The notes under the pieces: model-generated
What the model was told of the DNA's origin: nothing
The model's database searches: none
What the model saw: only the letters and a program-made list of their open reading frames with translations
Assembly: GCF_000015865.1 (NCBI RefSeq)
Contig: NC_009012.1
Location: 1,827,081-1,891,080, forward strand
DNA from: Acetivibrio thermocellus ATCC 27405
Lineage (GTDB): Bacteria; Bacillota; Clostridia; Acetivibrionales; Acetivibrionaceae
Direction of reading: 5' to 3'
Length of the DNA: 64,000 nt
Shown: positions 16,505 through 25,864 of the stretch, piece by piece
Layout: every line of letters starts with the position of its first letter
Numbering within the stretch: the stretch's first letter is position 1
Made by a program: the position numbers and the translations under genes

Positions 16505-17734
16505 ATGAAACAGCAACGGCAGTATCCCAAAATTATGATATCCCGTAAGGCGGAGCGCAGCGTAAAAGACGGACATCCATGGATATACGGAGAAGAAATT
16601 CTCAAAACAGAGGGCGAACTCCAAAACGGCGGTCTGGTGGATGTGTTTGCCGGAAACGCCTTTATGGGGACAGGTTTTTACAATAGTGTCAGCAAGATTA
16701 CCGTTCGACTTATTTCACGCAACGCCAATGATGTATTTGACGCCCGCTTTTGGCGCCGCCGGGTGGAATATGCCGTTCGCTACCGCAAAACCGTCATACC
16801 CGGTGCAGACTTTGCCTGTTGCCGCCTGATTCACGGTGAGGCTGACCATATGCCGGGTCTGACAGTGGACCGCTATGGAAGCCTTTTGTCCGTACAAATT
16901 ACCTGTCTTGGCATGGAACTTGTCAAGGATACGGTTTACCGCGCTCTCTGGGATGTGCTTACCGAAATGGATGAAACCATCACAGGTATTTATGAACGCA
17001 ATGACATTGCCCTGCGTACACGGGAAGGACTGCCGGAATATAAAGGCTGGTACCTGTTCGATGGCATACCCAGGCCGGAATCTGCTGTGACTGAAATATG
17101 CGAAAACGGCATAAAGTATCTGGTGGATGTAGAGAACGGGCAGAAAACCGGCTTTTTCCTGGATCAGAAATATAACCGTGCCGCTGTGGCCCGAATTGCC
17201 AAGGGCAAACGTGTGCTGGACTGTTTTACCCATACCGGTTCCTTCGGCCTTAATGCAGCCCTGGGGGGAGCCGAGCATGTGACCTGTGTTGACATCTCAC
17301 AGTCAGCCATAGACATGGCAAAAGCAAATGCCGTACGCAACGGTCTGGACGGAAAAATGGATTTTGTCTGTGAAGATGTTTTTGATTTGCTCACAAAACT
17401 GGCAGAACAAAAATGCCATGACTATGATTATATCATTCTTGACCCGCCGGCTTTTACCAAATCCCGCAAGACGGTGCAGTCTGCCGCCCGCGGATATAAA
17501 GAAATTAACCTCAAAGCCATGAAACTGCTGCCCCGCGGCGGATATCTGGCTACTTGCAGCTGCAGTCATTTCATGACGGATGACTTGTTCCGCAAAACAC
17601 TGGCAAGCGCCGCAAAGGATGCTTCCGTATCCTTAAGGCAGATTGAAGCCCGTCAGCAGGCCCCGGACCATCCCATCCTGTGGAATGTTCCGGAGACGGA
17701 CTATTTAAAGTTTTATATTTTTCAGGTTGTATAA
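16505..17734 (+). CDS. RlmI-like class I rRNA (cytosine-C5) methyltransferase
   Basis: The 409-residue enzyme has an N-terminal PUA domain (ISRKAERSVKDGHPWIYGEEI), a middle EEHEE-like part (GQKTGFFLDQKYNR, with the conserved QKTGFF), and a C-terminal Rossmann methylase (VLDCFTHTGSFGLNAAL; catalytic DPPAFTKS; CSCSHFM). This is the RlmI/YccW/COG1092 pattern, which forms m5C in 23S rRNA. The exact site in this organism is not known. ATG 16505 has aaaggtg six bases before it. The codon use is richer in GC than its neighbours, which could mean it was acquired. Confidence 0.9.
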   Translation: MKQQRQYPKIMISRKAERSVKDGHPWIYGEEILKTEGELQNGGLVDVFAGNAFMGTGFYNSVSKITVRLISRNANDVFDARFWRRRVEYAVRYRKTVIPGADFACCRLIHGEADHMPGLTVDRYGSLLSVQITCLGMELVKDTVYRALWDVLTEMDETITGIYERNDIALRTREGLPEYKGWYLFDGIPRPESAVTEICENGIKYLVDVENGQKTGFFLDQKYNRAAVARIAKGKRVLDCFTHTGSFGLNAALGGAEHVTCVDISQSAIDMAKANAVRNGLDGKMDFVCEDVFDLLTKLAEQKCHDYDYIILDPPAFTKSRKTVQSAARGYKEINLKAMKLLPRGGYLATCSCSHFMTDDLFRKTLASAAKDASVSLRQIEARQQAPDHPILWNVPETDYLKFYIFQVV

Positions 17735-17747
17735 TTACAGAGTCAAT

Positions 17748-18290
17748 TTATATTATAGATTCAGCCTGAAGTCTTAGCCTGTAAAAATATTGGAGCCATT
17801 CGGGTTGTTGCAATACAGTGTCCTTTAATTTTTCCAAAGTTCGTTTCCCCACTCTTCTGTCGACTATGGCTAACAAGCGGACAAGAGGATTTTCGGAAAC
17901 TAAACTTTCCTTAATATTTGAATTCAAAAATCTTTCCACAGCATCAGTAAACTGCCATACATCAAAAATTCCCTCATTAAGTCTTATTTTATCAATATAC
18001 TCTTCGGCCTCTCTGTTTACCTCATCATTTACAATCCTTTTACCGTCCCAAAATCTTTTGGGAATACCCAATTCACTTTTTATTTTTTTCTCTACCTCTC
18101 TATAGCCTTTATAATATCTAAAGATATCGCCTTGAATTATTTCTCTGCCATCAACAATAATCGCTACCCTGCCCGATTCGTCGTGAGCATTGTTATACTT
18201 TGTAATAAAATATTTTAATCTCCCTTTAAGGGCATCACACAACAAATCCTGTTCCAACCTTTTTCTTACTCCGCTCCAGGAATCTCCCAT
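17748..18290 (-). CDS. SF0329-family hypothetical protein
   Basis: The 180-residue protein contains the segment LKGRLKYFITKYNNAHDESG then RVAIIVDGREI, characteristic of the small uncharacterised SF0329 family. No catalytic motif, membrane segment or signal peptide is visible. It ends close to the convergent methyltransferase gene and starts 30 bases from the lipoprotein gene upstream, with which it may be co-transcribed. Function unknown. Confidence 0.6.
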   Translation of the reverse strand: MGDSWSGVRKRLEQDLLCDALKGRLKYFITKYNNAHDESGRVAIIVDGREIIQGDIFRYYKGYREVEKKIKSELGIPKRFWDGKRIVNDEVNREAEEYIDKIRLNEGIFDVWQFTDAVERFLNSNIKESLVSENPLVRLLAIVDRRVGKRTLEKLKDTVLQQPEWLQYFYRLRLQAESII

Positions 18291-18320
18291 ACTTTTCCTC
18301 CTATATTTTATACAAAATTT

Positions 18321-18888
18321 TTATTCTTCTTTTTCAAAGAAATGCTTGATTTCATTTATCTTTTGGCCGTTTTCATCTATTTCATATATGTATACACCGT
18401 CCATAAACCAAAATGCAAATACCATACCTTTACTCTCGGGATTTACACAATAAACTACTTCAGATGTATCTAAATCTTTTAGCTGTGTCATATAATCATC
18501 TATTACTACACAATCAACACTGTACCCCCTGGTCACGGACATATCGTTATTATCAATATAAGATATTGTCCTATTCATCGCATATATTGAAGTAGCTCCA
18601 GTGTAAGGATTTACAATATCATCTTCATATATATCACGCAACGTTTTTATAACTCCTGCGTAATTACCCGTTTTCGTAAAATTCCTTAAATCAGCAGCCT
18701 TTATAGCATATTCCAAAAATTTCTCGGCATTAGTCTTTTCTTTTTTATTTTCTGCCCCTTGTATATTCTGCGACGAATTTGACACACCGGAAGGCTGACT
18801 GCTTCCGTTTCCATTATCGCCGCAACCTGCCAACAAAAACACTCCACAAATTATTATTGTTTATTAAAATCAGCTTTATTTTAACCAT
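18321..18888 (-). pseudogene. Lipoprotein with a frameshift in its signal peptide
   Basis: The open frame (18321-18842, GTG start) begins MFLLAGCGDNGNG, so the lipobox LAGC is there but the positively charged start is missing. An ATG at 18888 has a perfect aaaggaggg RBS and encodes MVKIKLILI. It runs into the lipobox if one base is removed near 18860. The mature part is a Ser/Asn/Gln-rich linker and about 120 residues of unrecognised domain. Either the gene is broken or this is a sequencing error; expression from GTG 18842 is also possible, as gtgg lies nearby. Confidence 0.65.
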
Positions 18889-19046
18889 TTTTAACATCTC
18901 CCTCCTTTATAACATAATAAATAATTATAACAATAAATTGATTATATTTTCAATATTAGTATCTTTTGTATAGAATAGCGTCAAACTTTATTCCTTTTCC
19001 GTCACATTTCACACAAAATCAAAAAATCGTCTTCTTCCCAAAACAG

Positions 19047-19685
19047 TTAAACAAGCCTTGCTCCAAGTTCATATGCTTCTTTCAGTTTCAGCGGAAACAC
19101 CGCTTCATGATGGGCCTTTTTCTGCGCCGGGTCAAAAATAGTCCAATTGTATTTGCTATAATCATCCACCTGCAAAGTATTTCCGCAGATCATGATTTTT
19201 GTCGGCCCGACAAAACGCTCCAACATCTGTTTATAGCCTTCTAACATGGATGTATAACCTATCTTGTCATAAATACTTTCATCACAATTACTTGTTGTGA
19301 TAAGCAGAACCGGAATCATATGTTCATTACAATTGGGCCGTTCCTTATTGTAAGTTAAGGACTGAAAAATCAGCCGCTCATAAAGTGCCCTGAATCCTGC
19401 CGTCAAATTCCCCAGATAATTCGGCGAACCAAGAATAAGTCCGTCAGCTTTACGAATTTTATCCAACACTTCCGACAAACCGTCTTTTGATACGCATCTC
19501 CCGAATGTCCTGGGAAGTTTACATCCAAAACAGGAAATACACCCTTGAAAAGGCTCCAGCTTGTAAAGATCAATAATATCCACAGTTGCTCCTGCTTCTT
19601 TTGCTCCTTTTGCAGCCGCCTCTACCAGTTGGCTTGTGTTCCAACCACTGCGCGGGCTCGCGTTAACAGCCACAATATATTTCAT
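19047..19685 (-). CDS. NADPH-dependent FMN reductase/flavodoxin-family protein
   Basis: The 212-residue product has a flavodoxin-like fold. It starts MKYIVAVNASPRSGWNTSQLVE, where the SPRSGWNTS loop binds FMN phosphate. It then has an iron-sulfur-flavoprotein-like cysteine set (CISCFGCKLPRTFGRC) and the flavin loop GSPNYLGNLTAGF. This matches the NADPH-dependent FMN reductase family close to iron-sulfur flavoproteins. The four cysteines have the compact spacing of the cluster-binding type, so a 4Fe-4S centre is possible. ATG 19685 has gggagg seven bases upstream. Confidence 0.85.
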   Translation of the reverse strand: MKYIVAVNASPRSGWNTSQLVEAAAKGAKEAGATVDIIDLYKLEPFQGCISCFGCKLPRTFGRCVSKDGLSEVLDKIRKADGLILGSPNYLGNLTAGFRALYERLIFQSLTYNKERPNCNEHMIPVLLITTSNCDESIYDKIGYTSMLEGYKQMLERFVGPTKIMICGNTLQVDDYSKYNWTIFDPAQKKAHHEAVFPLKLKEAYELGARLV

Positions 19686-19961
19686 ATTTATACCTCCCAA
19701 CTTAATCTTGCATTTTCAATTATATTACGATGGATTTTACTCTGCAAACAGCACAAATAAAACAAACCTTAAAATGAACTGATAAAGCTCAAAAATGGAA
19801 AAAGTATTGCGTTGCTCTTGATAATTTTTCTGCTAAAATAAAAATTATAAAGGCGGTATAAAGATGTTCACAGTGTGTTATTTTTGTTGACGGTTTTCTT
19901 TTTTGTATTTGAAAAATTAAAAGTAAATGCGGCAAGAAAAGAGAGAGGAGTCAAATTTCTG

Positions 19962-21755
19962 ATGATTATTACACTGGTAAATGACACCTTTAACATAAAC
20001 AACAACGGGACCACCATTTCTGCAATGCGTTTTGCCGAGGCACTGTCACAACGCGGCCACCAAATCCGCATAATTACATGCGGTGATCCTTTAAAAAGCG
20101 GCAAAGACCCTGATACCGGTTTCGAAATGTTTTATCTGCCGGAACTCAAAATCCCCATTGCAAGCAGGCTGGCCCACAAGCAGAATACACTGTTTGCAAA
20201 GCCGGTTCGCTCCATTTTGAAAAAAGCAATCTCAGGGTCCGATGTTGTGCATATATATCAACCCTGGCCGCTTGGAAGCGCAGCCCAAAGAGTTGCCAGG
20301 CAAATGAACATCCCTGCAATCGCAGCTTTTCACATACAACCTGAAAACATTACCTTCAATATAGGTCTTAAGCGGTTTTCTCCGGCTGCCCATTTGACAT
20401 ATTTTTTGTTCTACCTGTTTTTCTATCGCAGATTTTCACATATCCACTGCCCGTCAAAATTTATTGCCGCGCAGCTCAGGAGCCACGGATACAAAGCACG
20501 GTTGCACGTCATCTCAAACGGCGTCCATCCGGCATTTTGTGCTCCCGCAAAGCCCAGGGAACATACTTTCAAACCAATTAAGATACTTATGATTGGCAGG
20601 CTTTCTCCCGAAAAAAGGCAGGATGTTCTGATTCGTGCCGTCATGAAATCCCGTTATGCCGATCGTATTCAGCTGTATTTTGCCGGAAGCGGCCCCTGGG
20701 AGAAGAAACTTCGCCGTCTTGGAAACAAACTCCCCAATCCTCCTGTGTTTGGGTATTACAATCGTGACGAGCTGATTAAGCTCATACACGAATGCGACTT
20801 GTATGTACACGCCTCAGATGCGGAAATTGAAGGCATCTCATTAATTGAGGCGTTCGCATGCGGGCTGGTTCCGATAATCTCCGACAGCAAACAGAGTGCC
20901 GCGGCGCAGTTTGCACTCGGTCCCCAGAATCTTTTCAAAGCAGGGTCCCCTGAATCATTGGCGGAAAAAATCGATTACTGGCTGGACCATCCGGAACAGC
21001 TGAAAGAAGCTGAAAAGAAATATGCTCAATTAGGAAAGCAATACGCCCTGGAACACAGTATCAGAAAAATAGAAAAAGTATATTCATCCATGACAAAAAA
21101 TCATAAAAATGAATACCATCGCAGTATTTTTTTCAGACTATCCACCCGCTTGTTCCAAATTGTAATAGCCTGTCCCATCCTGCTGCTGTGGACACGTTTT
21201 GTTTTAGGTGCCAAAGTCTATGGCAGGGAAAATATCCGTGGCCTCAAAAGTGGGGTTACGGTATGCAACCATGTCCACCTGCTGGACAGCGCTTTAATTG
21301 GCGTAACGTTTTTCCCACGCAGGGTTGTTTTTCCCACACTCACCCAGAACGTAAAAACGCTCTGGCCGGGCAAGCTTGTGCGAATACTTGGCGGGTTTGC
21401 CATACCTGATAATATTATGGAGCTCAAAGCCTTTTTTGACGAGATGGAGTTTCTTTTGATGAAAAACTGTATCGTGCATTTTTTTCCCGAAGGGGAATTA
21501 AGACCCTATGATACCGGTTTGCAAAACTTCAAAAAAGGGGCATTTTATCTTGCGGCACAGGCTCAAGTGCCAATTGTCCCTATGTTAATCACCTTTGAAC
21601 CTCCAAAAGGACTGATAAAAATCATACGAAAAAAGCCGGTTATGCGTCTTCATATAGGAAAGCCAATACACCCGATGTCCAAGGATATCGAAATCGACTC
21701 AGAACTTAGAATGAAAGCGGTCTGCAAAAAAATAGAAGCCATTACTTCCGTGTAA
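19962..21755 (+). CDS. Glycosyltransferase (GT4)-acyltransferase (PlsC) fusion
   Basis: Residues 1-380 (from ATG 19962) form a GT4 retaining glycosyltransferase of the diacylglycerol-glycosylating type. The N-terminal NNNGTTISAMRFAEAL loop, MIGRLSPEKRQDVLI and the donor-site motif DAEIEGISLIEAFACG are seen. Residues 400-597 are a lysophosphatidate-type acyltransferase with HxxxxD (NHVHLLDSAL) and FPEGELR. Fusing sugar transfer with acylation suggests synthesis of an acylated glycolipid or lipoglycan anchor at the membrane. The RBS gagaggag lies 11 bases before ATG 19962; the longer frame from 19875 has none. The stop codon sits in the loop of a perfect hairpin. Confidence 0.85.
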   Translation: MIITLVNDTFNINNNGTTISAMRFAEALSQRGHQIRIITCGDPLKSGKDPDTGFEMFYLPELKIPIASRLAHKQNTLFAKPVRSILKKAISGSDVVHIYQPWPLGSAAQRVARQMNIPAIAAFHIQPENITFNIGLKRFSPAAHLTYFLFYLFFYRRFSHIHCPSKFIAAQLRSHGYKARLHVISNGVHPAFCAPAKPREHTFKPIKILMIGRLSPEKRQDVLIRAVMKSRYADRIQLYFAGSGPWEKKLRRLGNKLPNPPVFGYYNRDELIKLIHECDLYVHASDAEIEGISLIEAFACGLVPIISDSKQSAAAQFALGPQNLFKAGSPESLAEKIDYWLDHPEQLKEAEKKYAQLGKQYALEHSIRKIEKVYSSMTKNHKNEYHRSIFFRLSTRLFQIVIACPILLLWTRFVLGAKVYGRENIRGLKSGVTVCNHVHLLDSALIGVTFFPRRVVFPTLTQNVKTLWPGKLVRILGGFAIPDNIMELKAFFDEMEFLLMKNCIVHFFPEGELRPYDTGLQNFKKGAFYLAAQAQVPIVPMLITFEPPKGLIKIIRKKPVMRLHIGKPIHPMSKDIEIDSELRMKAVCKKIEAITSV

Positions 21756-21771
21756 CCACGGAAGTAATGGC
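21738..21771. terminator. Terminator containing the stop codon of the GT-acyltransferase gene
   Basis: GCCATTACTTCCGTG and CACGGAAGTAATGGC are perfect 15-bp arms around TAAC, so the stop codon forms the loop. It serves the plus-strand gene and, on the other strand, lies 16 bases after the stalk-domain gene's stop. The T-tract is weak (CTCTT). Confidence 0.8.
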
Positions 21772-21786
21772 TCTTCAATTCCACTT

Positions 21787-22860
21787 TTATTCTACATAAC
21801 TTATGCTCGTGTCAATACCGATTGTATTAGTCGCGCCGTCCCAGGTTACACCAATATCAAAGGTTTTGGCCACGTCTCTCAGCTTGAAATAGTTGTTGCC
21901 GTTGATGTTATAAGCCGTCAGGAATATTTCCCTGCCATCTTTGTAAATCTTTGAAGTGGTCGGAATTGCAACTTTGGCTTTACCATCACCCTTGGCCAGC
22001 TCGCCGCCTGATGGAGTGTAAGGTTTGTTTGAGATTAGGTTGATTGCATTGTTTGCCGCATCCCAGGTAACTTCAAAATTCTTCTCTGTATTGTTAACAG
22101 CCTGTGCCAAATCTCTCAGCTTGAAATAGTTGTAGCCGTTGATGTTGTAAGCTTCGAATTCAACAATTTTGCCGTTTACCAATACCTTTGAAGTTGTCGG
22201 GTTTACGGTTATCTTGGTTAATTCCACAGGAACCGGAGTTTCAGACGGAGTATCACCTATATGTAAGCAAAAAATACCCGGGAAGGAAGAAGAAACAAGT
22301 CCATCATCTACAAAAATAAAAAAGTATTTGCCCGGTTCGCTCAAAGTAGCAGAAGTACCATCAGCAAGCAGCCAATCTTCCGGGGGCTCGGTATAAGTCT
22401 GTTTATTTTCAAAATCATAAACATATTCTTCAAAGGAGTAGAATTTAGGTTCATAGGTTGCCGGAATATCTCCCTTATAGCAAAAATAGAAGGTACTCAA
22501 TGCAGTTTTGGCAGTAACAACTACAGGTGCAGTATCTGCATAGTATGTAGGAACACCGCCATTATTGTTGTAATATTCCAAAATATCTCTAACAGTTATC
22601 TCCTCATCTTCATCATAATCATAAGCCACTACCATGTTAAGAGTCTCAGTAGGATCATCAAAATACACTTCTGCTTCCGTTTCGCTTAATATTACATTTT
22701 TCTTTGAAGAGATGTTTGTCAGCTCAACTACAATGCTTCCTTTAGTAGCTACATTACTATAGCCTCCATAAAATGTTTCAGTTGTGGCTGCAAAGGATGT
22801 TGTAGCAAGTACAAATAAAACTACCATGGCTATTACAGCTGATGAAAAACGTTTACTCAA
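21787..22860 (-). CDS. Exported protein with two copper-amine-oxidase-like stalk repeats
   Basis: The 357-residue protein starts with a clear signal peptide (MSKRFSSAVIAMVVLFVLA, cut after SFA). Residues 25-210 are an acidic, aromatic-rich domain of unknown kind (TETFYGGYSNVATKGS). Residues 215-355 hold two copies of the copper amine oxidase N1-like 'stalk' repeat (AYNINGYNYFKLRDLAQAVN and AYNINGNNYFKLRDVAKTFD). These repeats are common in secreted proteins of cellulolytic clostridia and have no copper role there. It is a single-gene unit. Confidence 0.88.
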   Translation of the reverse strand: MSKRFSSAVIAMVVLFVLATTSFAATTETFYGGYSNVATKGSIVVELTNISSKKNVILSETEAEVYFDDPTETLNMVVAYDYDEDEEITVRDILEYYNNNGGVPTYYADTAPVVVTAKTALSTFYFCYKGDIPATYEPKFYSFEEYVYDFENKQTYTEPPEDWLLADGTSATLSEPGKYFFIFVDDGLVSSSFPGIFCLHIGDTPSETPVPVELTKITVNPTTSKVLVNGKIVEFEAYNINGYNYFKLRDLAQAVNNTEKNFEVTWDAANNAINLISNKPYTPSGGELAKGDGKAKVAIPTTSKIYKDGREIFLTAYNINGNNYFKLRDVAKTFDIGVTWDGATNTIGIDTSISYVE

Positions 22861-23083
22861 TTTAATCCTCTCCTTTTATTGGTATTTCTATTAGCAAAAT
22901 TATGCATGCTTTAATATGTATCGGCATATATCGATTTTATCTATATAATAAAATGTAAATTTTTTATGTAGCCCAAAAGCAAAAAACACTGGAGCTTTTT
23001 TAACAGTTACAACTTTACATACCGTCTCATATAACGATTTAAGCCGGACGTTTTGAGTGAAAAAAGAACATATCATCCAAAAA

Positions 23084-23114
23084 ATCAGGCTTGATTCGGT
23101 AATTCAAGCCTGAT
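23084..23114 (-). terminator. Terminator of the Bce-like ABC operon
   Basis: ATCAGGCTTGA and TCAAGCCTGAT form an 11-bp perfect stem followed on the minus strand by TTTTTT. The stop codon of the permease gene lies in the upstream arm. Confidence 0.88.
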
Positions 23115-24972
23115 TTCTTACAACATTAACATATTTTCTTCCGGTAAAGACATAGAATATCGCATATACAATTATAAATACGCCAATACTTATAATTGTC
23201 GGCACTGTCAAACTATAACTCATAAGGTCACTTAATACTGAAATGGCAACTGTGCTGTGGATTATCCCCACTATCAGCGGCAACAGGAAAAACACACCCA
23301 CCTGTTTTGATACGGACTTTTTGATTTCAACATCCGTTGTCCCCAGTTTCTTAAGTATTTCGTATTTATCTTTATCTCTGAAAGATTCGCTCAAAATCTT
23401 AAAGTATATTATGCTGCCTGTGGCAAATACAAACACTAGAAACAGGAAAGCTCCAAGAAAATATACTATTCCAATTAAGTCGTACATTGCAGCGCCAGCT
23501 ATAAAATAGGTGAATAGTCTTGAATTCTCCGGCAGTATTTGAGCCAGCTGTAAAGTCAAATCCTTTGTGTCTTCCGGATTGTCAAGTATAATTCCATTAA
23601 ACTGTTTCTCTTCAAATTCAGACTTTAATGTTTCATATTCTTCCTCGCCGACAACAACACAAGGAAAAGGCAATCCGCTTCCAAACAAAGGAATCTTTGT
23701 CTGAGCTTTTATTCTGTAGACCCTGTCACCTATTTTTATATCATTTTTTTCCAACAGGCTCATAAAGACTCCGGGTCTCTCTACATATACCGCTTCTTCC
23801 TTCAGCTGTCCAATTTTAGATAAAATTTTATCCCGCCCTTTAACATTAAGATCCGTCAGTATCCTTTGAAAAGTGGACAGTTTCACCACTACAACCTGTG
23901 AATCAGGGACAAACAAAAAGTTGGCCTTTTCTTTCAGCTTAACGTTATGATTCGATTTTCCTATTATTTCATCCACTCTTTCTATTTCTTCCTGTTTTTC
24001 GGAAATATAGGTAACAGTATATGGTACCTCAATCTTATGGTTCTCATTTACAAAATACTTAAGAGAGCTAACCGTACCAAAGGATGTTATACACACAGTT
24101 ATCGATACCGCTACTGCTGCAAGGGCCCTATAGTTGCCCTTTATCCTAAAGGCTATATTTGAAAAGCTTATAATATTTGTGCCTTTATACAAAAACTTTT
24201 TTCTGCTTATGAAGTACCTGATAATCATTGATAAAAGAGAACCAAACAGCCAGTAAGTGCCTATAACGACCAGAATCACTGTCCATAAGAGGGCTTTTCC
24301 AAACCCGAACTTGCCATAATTTACCGCAATATAATATGCAGCACCTATAACCATTAATGAGGCAATGCCTTTTAAATAATTAATTTTAGGAAGCTCCTCC
24401 GATTTTTTCAACGTATTTATCAAATCAATCAAATTTGTCCTGACAACATCTATATATCCTTTCAGGAATGTAATAAATAAAATGACCAAATATGCAACTA
24501 CAGTCTCTACAATAGCCTTTACTGATATGAAGAAATTAATTCTCATATTCAGTAAAGCTACCTTTGCAAGCAACATCAGAAACAATTTGCTGAACAGAAT
24601 TCCAAGCGACAGGCCGATTACCAAAGACATTATCCCCATCAACAATCCTTCCGATGCAAACATAAAGGCAATTTTATAGTTATCAATTCCCATGAAAGCA
24701 TATACTGCTATTTCCTTTTTCCTTTGGTTCAGAAAGAAGTTGCCGGAATACATAATGAAAAATATCAGAAACAATATCATAAGCAGGGAGGCAACCACTG
24801 ATGAACTCTGTACATATACAGTTAAATCTCTTGCCTCCCGGAATTGAGGGTTGAATCTCATAGATGCAAAATTATAATAGGTGGCTACTGATAAAATCAT
24901 TGCCATAAGATACATTCCATAAGCTTTTATATTTCTTCTAAAACTCATAACAGCCAATTTAAATGAGTTCAC
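23104..24972 (-). CDS. Bce-type ABC transporter permease
   Basis: The 622-residue permease (GTG 24972) has the Bce/Vra architecture: the N-terminal MacB-FtsX segment FKLAVMSFRRNIKAYGMYL with ten predicted membrane helices, and a large extracellular domain of about 200 residues between helices 7 and 8. Transporters of this kind detoxify cell-wall-active peptides and act as sensors for the histidine kinase. GTG 24972 has gggaggt seven bases upstream and overlaps the ATPase gene by 14 bases; the longer frame from 25068 is not supported. Bce systems form one sensing and resistance module. Confidence 0.92.
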   Translation of the reverse strand: MNSFKLAVMSFRRNIKAYGMYLMAMILSVATYYNFASMRFNPQFREARDLTVYVQSSSVVASLLMILFLIFFIMYSGNFFLNQRKKEIAVYAFMGIDNYKIAFMFASEGLLMGIMSLVIGLSLGILFSKLFLMLLAKVALLNMRINFFISVKAIVETVVAYLVILFITFLKGYIDVVRTNLIDLINTLKKSEELPKINYLKGIASLMVIGAAYYIAVNYGKFGFGKALLWTVILVVIGTYWLFGSLLSMIIRYFISRKKFLYKGTNIISFSNIAFRIKGNYRALAAVAVSITVCITSFGTVSSLKYFVNENHKIEVPYTVTYISEKQEEIERVDEIIGKSNHNVKLKEKANFLFVPDSQVVVVKLSTFQRILTDLNVKGRDKILSKIGQLKEEAVYVERPGVFMSLLEKNDIKIGDRVYRIKAQTKIPLFGSGLPFPCVVVGEEEYETLKSEFEEKQFNGIILDNPEDTKDLTLQLAQILPENSRLFTYFIAGAAMYDLIGIVYFLGAFLFLVFVFATGSIIYFKILSESFRDKDKYEILKKLGTTDVEIKKSVSKQVGVFFLLPLIVGIIHSTVAISVLSDLMSYSLTVPTIISIGVFIIVYAIFYVFTGRKYVNVVRNQA

Positions 24973-25723
24973 CCACGCCACCTCCCATAGTTCCGACAAA
25001 GTCGATAATTCTTTTAAAGAACTCTTTTCTGGTCGAGTCTTTATCCAATCTTGCATGAATTTTTCCATCCTTCAGGTATAAAATTCTTTTGCAGTAACTG
25101 GCTGCAAAAGCATCATGGGTAACCATTATTATAGTTGCATTCAATTCCTCATTCATCCTCAAAAGGCATTGCAATAATTCCTGCGAAGATTTGGAATCCA
25201 ACGCTCCTGTAGGTTCATCAGCAAAAACTATGGACGGCGATGTGATAAGTGCTCTGGCTGCGGCCGCTCTTTGCTTTTGCCCCCCTGACAGCTGATAAGG
25301 GTATTTCTTAAGATGTTCCTTTAATCCAAAGAACTCACTTAACTTTTCCACCTTTTCTTTTATTTCCTTTACATTTACATTTGAAAGTGCGAGGGGCAAC
25401 GCTATGTTATCTTCAACCGACATATTGTCCAAAAGATTGAAGTCCTGAAACAAAAATCCGATCTTGTTTCTTCTGAACAATGAAAGTTCCCTGTTTTTCA
25501 TAGTTAAAACATCCCTGCCATCATAAAAAATATTGCCTGATGTAGGTCTGTCGATTGTAGACAGGATATTTAGCAAGGTGGTTTTGCCTGCTCCTGACGG
25601 ACCCATTATTCCCAGGAATTCCCCTTTGTATACTTTTAAGTCAATACCGTCCAAAGCCGTAAAAGCCATTCCCTTTGAACCATATTCCTTCCTCAGGTTC
25701 TTTGCTTCAAGTACTGCTTCCAT
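24959..25723 (-). CDS. Bce-type ABC transporter ATPase
   Basis: The 254-residue ATPase has Walker A GPSGAGKTT, Q-loop FLFQDFNLL, signature LSGGQKQRAAAARAL, Walker B IVFADEPTGALD and the H-loop histidine in MVTHDAFAA. Its family is LolD/MacB-like, paired with Bce permeases. Its C-terminal 14 bases overlap the permease gene, so translation is coupled. It powers removal of antimicrobial peptides such as bacitracin or lantibiotics (the ligand is not known). Confidence 0.95.
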   Translation of the reverse strand: MEAVLEAKNLRKEYGSKGMAFTALDGIDLKVYKGEFLGIMGPSGAGKTTLLNILSTIDRPTSGNIFYDGRDVLTMKNRELSLFRRNKIGFLFQDFNLLDNMSVEDNIALPLALSNVNVKEIKEKVEKLSEFFGLKEHLKKYPYQLSGGQKQRAAAARALITSPSIVFADEPTGALDSKSSQELLQCLLRMNEELNATIIMVTHDAFAASYCKRILYLKDGKIHARLDKDSTRKEFFKRIIDFVGTMGGGVGELI

Positions 25724-25748
25724 ACTATCTCCTCCGGATTCATAATAA

Positions 25749-25776
25749 AATTCTCTCCTAAATAAAAGAGAGAATT
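25749..25776. repeat. Hairpin before the ATPase gene
   Basis: ATTCTCTC and GAGAGAAT are 8-bp inverted repeats in the untranslated leader of the ABC operon, 25 bases before its start. Confidence 0.5.
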
Positions 25777-25786
25777 TATTCTTCTA

Positions 25787-25792
25787 CTTATA
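25787..25792 (-). promoter_or_regulatory. Possible -10 element of the ABC operon
   Basis: TATAAG on the minus strand lies about 65 bases before the ATPase start, without a good -35. A poor -35 is expected for an activator-dependent promoter. The BceR-type site is about 70 bases upstream. Confidence 0.35.
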
Positions 25793-25850
25793 TTCTAATT
25801 GCTGCAAAAGCTTCATTCCATCACTTATGGTGACAATAGAGTTTTTAATG

Positions 25851-25864
25851 TTACATTTTTGTCA
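25851..25864. promoter_or_regulatory. BceR-type operator of the ABC operon
   Basis: TTACATTTTTGTCA (minus strand TGACAAAAATGTAA) fits the TNACA-N4-TGTAA motif known for Bce-type response regulators in Bacillus. It sits at the stop codon of the histidine kinase gene, upstream of the ABC operon's start. The match is exact; binding is inferred. Confidence 0.6.

Noticed and set aside
16715..17569. Minus-strand ORFs opposite the RlmI-like gene
   Set aside because: Shadows caused by the higher GC of that gene.
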